Below are positions 24,769 through 29,769 of a stretch of DNA of 29,769 nt, piece by piece. The DNA lies in contig UQQU01000041.1 in NCBI GenBank assembly GCA_900543325.1, forward strand, positions 1 to 29,769, read 5' to 3'. Source of the DNA: an uncultured Clostridium sp. Lineage in GTDB: Bacteria > Bacillota > Clostridia > Clostridiales > Clostridiaceae. The notes beneath the pieces are model-generated. The model was not told the origin of the DNA, did not search any database, and saw only the letters and a list, made by a program, of their open reading frames with translations. Position numbers and translations under genes: made by a program. The first letter of the stretch is position 1, and every line of letters starts with the position of its first letter.

Positions 24769-24939
24769 ATGCAAACTAACTATATATACTATAAGTAATT
24801 TATGCTCATCTAAAATTTCACTTTTAAACACTATATATAATACTAATGATATACAACTATACTTAACAATAGTATTCTACATAAATTCGGGAAATAAGAA
24901 TAAAAATAAGTTAAAATAAATATTTTAAAAATAAAAAAA

Positions 24940-25011
24940 GAACAAGCTATCTATGAATTACCTTCTGTAAAATATACAGTAGACACTTCACTATTTAAAT
25001 CTAGCTTGTTC
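24940..25011 (-). terminator. Terminator after the DAACS symporter gene
   Basis: GAACAAGCTA (24940-24949) pairs with TAGCTTGTTC (25002-25011). A smaller hairpin CTGTA/TACAG closes inside the 52-base loop. On the minus strand a strong T-run follows (CTTTTTTTATTTTT). It begins about 14 bases beyond the stop codon. Confidence 0.8.
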
Positions 25012-25024
25012 CTTTCCTAGTTGT

Positions 25025-26404
25025 CTATTCAGCTGACTCCATATCTAAAACTATTTCATTATTATAAACTTCTTCATCTAACATACCTTCTGACTTTGCA
25101 ACTACAACACTTGTTGCTGCGTCTCCAACTACATTTAGAGAAGTTACTAACATTTCTATTGGTCTGTTTATTGCAAGTATTAATGAATAAGCAAGTATGG
25201 CTGCATCATTATTATATCCCATTCCTGTTAATACAGTGAATAGTATTATTGCTCCTGCACCTGGAGCTGCTGGTGTACCAACAGATGATATTAAAGCTAA
25301 TAGAGCTATAACTACTATGTTTCCTATAGTTACGTCATATCCTGCACTTGTAGCTATGAATATAGCTGCTATAACTTGCATTATTGCTGTACCATTCATA
25401 TTTATAGTCATTCCAAGAGGTAATATAAATGATGCAATATCTTCACTAACACCTAACTCTTCAGTTGTAGTTTTTGTATTTAAAGGTAATGTTGCTGCTG
25501 AAGATGAAGTTGAAAATCCAAATAAAGCAACTTTTCCTATCTTTTTTACAAATTTAATTGGATTAAGTCTAGCTCCAATTCCTATAAATAATGCATATCC
25601 AAATACTAAGAATAATAACAGTGTAAACACTGTAGTAATTACATATACAAGTGCTGGTTTTAAATTATCTACACCATATATTGCAAATGTTCTTGTAATT
25701 AGTACAAATATTGCTGCAGGCCCAAACTTTGTTATTATAAAACTTAAAAATACTGTTATAATTGAATTTATTTCTTCCAATAAAGTTTTTAATGCCTTTA
25801 TCTTTTCTCCTAAAGTGTTTATACAAAGTCCTAATACTACTGCTACAAAAACTACTGCAAGAATACTTCCATTTGTAGAAAATGCCGCTGTTATGTTATT
25901 TGGTATCGCTTGTACTATTATTAATAATGGATTTGTAGAACTTGCTACACCTGCTTGTGCTGTAACATTTTCCACATTTGCTGTAAATAAGCCTAAATTT
26001 TTAATTATAAATCCAACTGCTCCGGCTAATGCTAATGCTAAAACTGATGTTGCTAAGAATCCTAATATTGTCTTATATGAAATACGTCCAAGTTTTTTAG
26101 TATCACTTATTTTACACATAGCTAAAGCTATTGATGTAAATACCATTGGTACTATTACTAACTGAAGTGCATTTACAAATAGTTGACCTAATATATAAAA
26201 GATTCCTATAGCATTTGTTGCTCCCTCTTTTGAAATATCTTGGAATAATATATTGTTAATACTTGTCCATATATGTGCATTTCCGTTAGCATTTAGACTT
26301 TCTCTAAGTATTATACACCCTACTCCTGCTATTAATCCTAAAATAAGAGCTACCGCCATTTTTATGGCTAATTTGTTGCTGTTGTTAATTTTACTTGTTT
26401 TCAT
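25025..26404 (-). CDS. DAACS-family sodium/proton-coupled amino-acid symporter (459 aa), possibly cystine-type
   Basis: A secondary transporter of the dicarboxylate/amino acid:cation symporter family, built like GltPh. About eight membrane helices are visible, with the serine-rich re-entrant hairpin GFSTSSSAATLP, TM7 MTINMNGTAIMQ (cation site), the second hairpin SSVGTPAAPGAGA, and TM8 NRPIEMLVTSLNVVGDAATS. Compared with GltPh the substrate-binding Asp394 is E417, Arg397 is V420 and Asn401 is N424. Arg397 holds the side-chain carboxylate of glutamate or aspartate, so loss of it argues against acidic amino acids; the TcyP-like cystine carriers look alike here, but I cannot prove that. AAGGAGAC precedes the ATG. 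The gene has its own near-consensus promoter and a 220-base leader with a terminator hairpin, so attenuation is possible. Confidence 0.88.
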   Translation of the reverse strand: MKTSKINNSNKLAIKMAVALILGLIAGVGCIILRESLNANGNAHIWTSINNILFQDISKEGATNAIGIFYILGQLFVNALQLVIVPMVFTSIALAMCKISDTKKLGRISYKTILGFLATSVLALALAGAVGFIIKNLGLFTANVENVTAQAGVASSTNPLLIIVQAIPNNITAAFSTNGSILAVVFVAVVLGLCINTLGEKIKALKTLLEEINSIITVFLSFIITKFGPAAIFVLITRTFAIYGVDNLKPALVYVITTVFTLLLFLVFGYALFIGIGARLNPIKFVKKIGKVALFGFSTSSSAATLPLNTKTTTEELGVSEDIASFILPLGMTINMNGTAIMQVIAAIFIATSAGYDVTIGNIVVIALLALISSVGTPAAPGAGAIILFTVLTGMGYNNDAAILAYSLILAINRPIEMLVTSLNVVGDAATSVVVAKSEGMLDEEVYNNEIVLDMESAE

Positions 26405-26480
26405 TTGTTTCAGTCTCCTTACTAGTTTATTCCCTAATTCAAATAACTAAATAAGGCATAATACACTTTTCTGACTTATA

Positions 26481-26509
26481 TAAAAAAGCCTTCCTTAAAA
26501 AGGAAGGCT
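26481..26509 (-). terminator. Intrinsic terminator inside the symporter leader
   Basis: AGCCTTCCTT and AAGGAAGGCT (26487-26496 with 26500-26509) form a perfect 10-bp stem with a 3-base loop; on the minus strand TTTTTTATA follows. It lies after a promoter and about 77 bases upstream of the symporter start, and may also end transcripts from the 5'-nucleotidase gene. Confidence 0.9.
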
Positions 26510-26624
26510 AATATAATTCAAAATCATTTATCTTTATTAATAACTATATTTCTATTAAAAAGATAATTTTTTAAGCATACTATAACTTCCTTATTGATTT
26601 CTCGAATCAATTTAAAGGGATTTT
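26510..26624 (-). ncRNA. Structured 5' leader of the symporter gene, candidate attenuator or riboswitch
   Basis: From the predicted transcript start (about 26624) the RNA can form a first hairpin (26589-26618: CCTT/AAGG and TTGATT/AATCAA) and a second (26528-26542 with 26553-26566), before the terminator at 26481-26509. The sequence AAGGAAG (minus strand, 26592-26586) closes the first hairpin and is also complementary to the 5' arm of the terminator. The layout is that of an attenuator. It matches no riboswitch class or T-box that I recognise. Confidence 0.45.
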
Positions 26625-26630
26625 TTCTTT

Positions 26631-26659
26631 ATGCTATCATTGAATTTTAAATTTGTCAA
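26631..26659 (-). promoter_or_regulatory. Predicted sigma-A promoter of the symporter gene
   Basis: On the minus strand a perfect TTGACA (26659-26654) is followed after 17 bases by TAGCAT (26636-26631), four of six consensus bases. It begins 18 bases after the stop codon of the upstream 5'-nucleotidase gene, so the leader is very likely transcribed on its own. Confidence 0.65.
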
Positions 26660-26677
26660 CATTTATACTATTTAAAT

Positions 26678-28867
26678 TTATACAACATTTTCTTTTTTCT
26701 TAAGAAGTACAACTCCAATTATAGTTATAACCAATGCTATAAATACAACTTGGGCAGAAGAAACTGGTGCCCCAGTTTGAGGTAATTTATCATTGCTTCC
26801 AATACTATTATTTCCTGTATTATTTTCACTTCCAGAATTTTCACTTCCAGAATTTCCACTTTCACCTGGATTTACTTCTGGCTTTGTTTCTGGAGTTTCT
26901 TCAGGCTTATTATCAACTGAAGTATCTTCTTTTAATGCATTTATTGATTGGATAACTTCTGTTAATGTATTATCTACATTAAATGTAATATAAAGATCTT
27001 CTACTGATTTACCAAGTAATGAAATCTTTATTTTAAATACTGTATACTCATCATTTTCTTCAGTTTCAATTTCTAAATTACCTAATTGTTTTAAGTTATT
27101 TAAGAAAGCTTTTACTTTATTAATTTCAACATCATTAATTTTCATTTCTAATGGATTTTCATAACTTCCATTACCATTTATTAATGTAACTATAGATGTA
27201 TCTATAATTCCTGCCATAGCTTCTGGAATAACTGCTGTATCTTCACCATCTATTAACAAATTATAATTTAACTTATCAATACCATTTTTCCATTGGTCAA
27301 TAACAACGTCTCTCATTTCTCCAATAATAACAGGCTCAATATGTCCATCAAAGTTATAACTATCTCCACCAGTCATTAAGAAATCAATACTTGTTAAAGT
27401 ATAATACTCATCTTCTTCAACTTTAGTTCCATCTGATAATCTCATTGAAGTTATTTCATCAGTTGCTGAATCATACCATACTGTTAAACCAGAATATTGT
27501 CCCCATCCAAAACCATCTGGATTGATTCCATGCTGAATTAATTCTTTTAATTTAGCTCCTGTTACTTTCATAGTAACTACATTATTATCAAATGGTAATA
27601 TTGTATACATATCCCCAAGTGTTAGAGTTCCTTTTGTTAAAGGTGCTCTAATTCCACCACCATTAGCTATTGCTACTTGTGTTCCACCAGCCTGTCTCAT
27701 TGCTTCTGCAACAGTTACTCCAAGAGGTGTAACCCCAGCATATCTATCATGATCTAAATCAAAGTTTAATTCTGCTACTTCAGTTAATAATGTTGGTGCT
27801 AACTCTTCATTATACTTATCCATACTTTGTGCAACATTTTCATCCACTGGAAATTCATTCGTTGTACTTTCTACATAAAATTGTCTAGTATTAGCATCTA
27901 CATTTAAAATTTCTTCATTTTCATCAAGAGTAAATGTAATTATTGATAATCCTCTACCATTGTATCCAGCTTGAACAACAGGTACATCTTTTCCAGTCTT
28001 GTTGTTTTGTACAAATCCATCAACAAATTTATGATTATGTGCAGCAATTACTGCATCAACATCAGCTGCATTTGCTGCTATTTCTGCAGCTTCACCAGTT
28101 ATTGTTCCATCACTGTTTTCTTCTGCTGGTGAATGTGTTAATGCAACTACTATATCTGCACCTTCTGCTCTAACAATTTCTGAATACTTATCAATTGTTT
28201 CAACTATATCTAAGAATTTTAAGCCAACAACATTTTCAGCTTTTGTACTTGTTAATGTTTCTGGTGTTGCAATACCTATAAATGCAATATCGATACCATC
28301 AACAGTAGTCATTACGTAAGGTTCTGCATATTCTGGTGCTTCTCCAGTAGCTTCATCAATTAAATTTGCTGCTACAAACTTGAAACCTACTTCATCTGCC
28401 CATGGCTTTATTTTATCTGATCCCCAATCATATTCATGATTACCTATAGCTGATGCTACTATTCCAATTTCCTTAAGCATTTCACTAACAGGTGCTCCCT
28501 CTAATATATTAGAAATTGCTGTTCCTTGATATATATCACCACCTGAAACTGTTGCTACCCCATATGTATCACTAGCTTCGTCTTTCTTTTGATATTCTTT
28601 TATAATACCTGTTAATTTTGCAGCCCCAATATTTTTTCCACTTTCTAATACATTTCCATGGAAATCATTAAAACTTAATATTTCTATAACTTTATTTGAA
28701 GATTTATCATCACTCTTTTCATCTTCATTTAAAGTTATACTTTCAATATTATGTACTGCTTCAACATTAATCTCATCTGCTTTAACTGATTTTACTGGTG
28801 TTATTAATCCAGCACTAATTGTAAATGCAGTTATAAGCGCTAGTAACTTAGTTTTATTCTTTAACAT
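26678..28867 (-). CDS. Cell-wall-anchored 5'-nucleotidase / 2',3'-cyclic phosphodiesterase family protein (729 aa)
   Basis: A surface metallophosphatase that probably removes phosphate from extracellular nucleotides. The start is the ATG giving MLKNKTKL, placed after AAGGGGGAT; an in-frame ATG 18 bases upstream lacks a ribosome binding site. Signal peptide about 1-30. The calcineurin-like domain (about 58-330) has all metal ligands: D68 and H70 (SFNDFHGN), D111 (SGGDIYQG), N143-H144 (AIGNHEYDW), H245 (ALTHSP), H277 and H279 (AAHNHKF). The C-terminal nucleotidase domain (about 360-560) has ANGGGIRAPL, ILPFDNNVV and DFLMTGGDSYNF for the base and sugar. A helical beta-sheet region, a Pro/Glu/Gly/Ser linker, LPQTG (695-699), a membrane helix and KKKENVV follow. 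It resembles UshA/CpdB-type enzymes. Whether nucleotides, cyclic nucleotides or both are cut is not shown. A promoter lies upstream. Confidence 0.93.
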   Translation of the reverse strand: MLKNKTKLLALITAFTISAGLITPVKSVKADEINVEAVHNIESITLNEDEKSDDKSSNKVIEILSFNDFHGNVLESGKNIGAAKLTGIIKEYQKKDEASDTYGVATVSGGDIYQGTAISNILEGAPVSEMLKEIGIVASAIGNHEYDWGSDKIKPWADEVGFKFVAANLIDEATGEAPEYAEPYVMTTVDGIDIAFIGIATPETLTSTKAENVVGLKFLDIVETIDKYSEIVRAEGADIVVALTHSPAEENSDGTITGEAAEIAANAADVDAVIAAHNHKFVDGFVQNNKTGKDVPVVQAGYNGRGLSIITFTLDENEEILNVDANTRQFYVESTTNEFPVDENVAQSMDKYNEELAPTLLTEVAELNFDLDHDRYAGVTPLGVTVAEAMRQAGGTQVAIANGGGIRAPLTKGTLTLGDMYTILPFDNNVVTMKVTGAKLKELIQHGINPDGFGWGQYSGLTVWYDSATDEITSMRLSDGTKVEEDEYYTLTSIDFLMTGGDSYNFDGHIEPVIIGEMRDVVIDQWKNGIDKLNYNLLIDGEDTAVIPEAMAGIIDTSIVTLINGNGSYENPLEMKINDVEINKVKAFLNNLKQLGNLEIETEENDEYTVFKIKISLLGKSVEDLYITFNVDNTLTEVIQSINALKEDTSVDNKPEETPETKPEVNPGESGNSGSENSGSENNTGNNSIGSNDKLPQTGAPVSSAQVVFIALVITIIGVVLLKKKENVV

Positions 28868-28925
28868 TTTTATCCCCCTTAACATATCTAAGATGAATAG
28901 CCCTACACCTTTTACTACATTAATA

Positions 28926-28954
28926 ATAATATATTATCCGAATATTTTTTTCAA
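28926..28954 (-). promoter_or_regulatory. Predicted sigma-A promoter of the 5'-nucleotidase gene
   Basis: On the minus strand TTGAAA (28954-28949) and TATTAT (28931-28926) are 17 bases apart, five of six consensus bases each, 59 bases before the start codon. Confidence 0.6.
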
Positions 28955-29058
28955 TACTTTTTTTATTGTTCGTATAAATTTGTTAATTTTTTTATATGTT
29001 TTATAATATTACTAACTCTAAAGAAATTTAACAGAGTAATTATCTTTAACAATAATCA

Positions 29059-29595
29059 TTATTTTTTATTTTTGTTATAATATTCAATTAACTCTGGAGT
29101 TTTAGACCAATATTTGATTCCCCAATTTTCAAAATTCCATTCTTCCATATAGTTATTACATTCATAATCTATATACCAAAGTAATTCATTGCTTACAATA
29201 AAATTAGTTGGAAAATAATCAATATTAATATTTAATGGGTATAATATTTTACACATATTTTTAATTTGTTTAATGTAACTTGGAGTTACTTTATCTTCTA
29301 ATGCTAATTCATATATAGTGTATCCATTTATAAACTCTTTTAGAATTCTTTCATTTTTTATATCTATATCTAACATTTTAGGCATTCTAATACCAGTAGA
29401 ATATAGCTTGTTATAATCTGATAGTTCCGATTGTATTTTATTCCCAAATTGATAATATTCACATGGCTCATGATGAATTTGTTTTACAACATATTCTTCT
29501 TTATCATCAGATACTAAATAGGAATATCCACCTTTTCCTTTACCCAATAATTTAATTATTTTAAATTCTTTCTCATTGACTTTTATTGTTTCCAT
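29059..29595 (-). CDS. Short protein-kinase-like fold protein (178 aa)
   Basis: The protein looks like a compact member of the protein-kinase/aminoglycoside-phosphotransferase superfamily. It shows a glycine-rich ATP loop (LLGKGKGGYSYLV, residues 17-28), the ATP-binding lysine K38 (YVVKQI), a hinge-like ILKEFINGYTI, a catalytic-loop-like IDYFPTNFIV (D126, N131) and a DFG-equivalent YIDYEC (D143). The order and spacing fit, but at 178 residues it is shorter than typical kinases: the activation segment and most of the C-lobe are missing, so it may be a minimal kinase or a relict. There is no signal peptide or membrane helix; substrate unknown. The ATG has only a distant AGAGG before it. No clear terminator follows, and it lies upstream of the separately promoted 5'-nucleotidase gene. 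Confidence 0.75.
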   Translation of the reverse strand: METIKVNEKEFKIIKLLGKGKGGYSYLVSDDKEEYVVKQIHHEPCEYYQFGNKIQSELSDYNKLYSTGIRMPKMLDIDIKNERILKEFINGYTIYELALEDKVTPSYIKQIKNMCKILYPLNINIDYFPTNFIVSNELLWYIDYECNNYMEEWNFENWGIKYWSKTPELIEYYNKNKK

Positions 29596-29682
29596 AATAT
29601 AATTTAACCTCTCATTATTTCTTTTAAATATATTGTAATACTTAATTATGGAAAATATAAATTGTTATTATATCTAAATTTA

Positions 29683-29769
29683 TTAAATTATATGTTTATC
29701 AAATTCAGCTCCAGGTGTTCCCTTTATAGCACTACCATGAGAAAACAATTTAGTTAATAATATTGGAAT
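29683..29769 (-). CDS. 3' end of an unidentified gene cut by the window edge (28 codons)
   Basis: On the minus strand an open frame enters from the right edge and ends with TAA at 29683; the visible end reads TKLFSHGSAIKGTPGAEF followed by DKHII. It stays open to the edge and has a normal amino-acid mix, but is too short for a family call. The 87 bases to the kinase-like gene (29596-29682) are AT-rich with no clear terminator, so the two may share a transcript. Confidence 0.5.
   Translation of the reverse strand: MPILLTKLFSHGSAIKGTPGAEFDKHII

Noticed and set aside
25197..26165. Long open frame (322 codons) on the plus strand opposite the symporter gene
   Set aside because: It lies wholly antisense to a clear DAACS transporter, has no ribosome binding site, and its translation looks like a mirror of hydrophobic codons.
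26405..26660. T-box or S-box riboswitch before the symporter gene
   Set aside because: The T-box core (AGGGTGGNACCGCG) and the conserved SAM-I helices are absent, and the leader before the terminator is too short for either.

Overview
The window is AT-rich DNA of a Gram-positive, low-GC Firmicute, most likely Clostridium sensu stricto (cluster I). The evidence is strong purine-rich ribosome binding sites, many intrinsic terminators, the gene order ruvA-ruvB-queA-tgt-yajC, a TIGR04086-type membrane gene after yajC, and four large secreted proteins with sortase sorting signals. I see no tRNA, rRNA, CRISPR array, insertion sequence or phage gene. The species cannot be fixed from the sequence alone.

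Left part (1-17 kb): after a small coiled-coil gene on the plus strand, almost everything is on the minus strand. Three giant cell-wall-anchored proteins lie here: a PHP-type metallo-hydrolase with OB-fold and GATase-like domains (416-4891, LPNTGG), a subtilisin-family protease of lactocepin type (6476-11137, IPKTGG) and a multi-module amylopullulanase (11394-17045, IPQTGG). A YibE/F-family membrane protein (5191-6333) sits between the first two. A fourth anchored protein, a 5'-nucleotidase family phosphoesterase (26678-28867, LPQTG), lies near the right end. Together they suggest extracellular breakdown of starch or glycogen, protein and nucleotides or phosphoesters. A CcpA-like (cre) sequence and a repeated palindrome precede the amylopullulanase gene.

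Middle part (17-22 kb): a conserved housekeeping block on the minus strand, ruvA-ruvB-queA-tgt, codes for Holliday junction migration and queuosine tRNA modification. yajC follows with its own good promoter, then the TIGR04086 membrane gene, whose ribosome binding site is buried in a perfect 16-bp hairpin.

Right part (22-29.8 kb): three minus-strand genes of unknown or uncertain role come first, then queT (plus strand), a queuosine-precursor transporter with a probable preQ1-I riboswitch. Next are a DAACS-family amino-acid symporter behind a structured, terminator-containing leader, the 5'-nucleotidase, a short kinase-like protein and the 3' end of an unidentified gene. queA, tgt and queT together indicate that the cell imports a queuosine precursor and inserts it into tRNA.

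The most interesting unexplained signals are the attenuator-like leader of the symporter gene, the alternative pairings between the preQ1 aptamer and the queT ribosome binding site, the hairpin covering the TIGR04086 gene's ribosome binding site, and the repeat/palindrome arrangement in front of the amylopullulanase gene.
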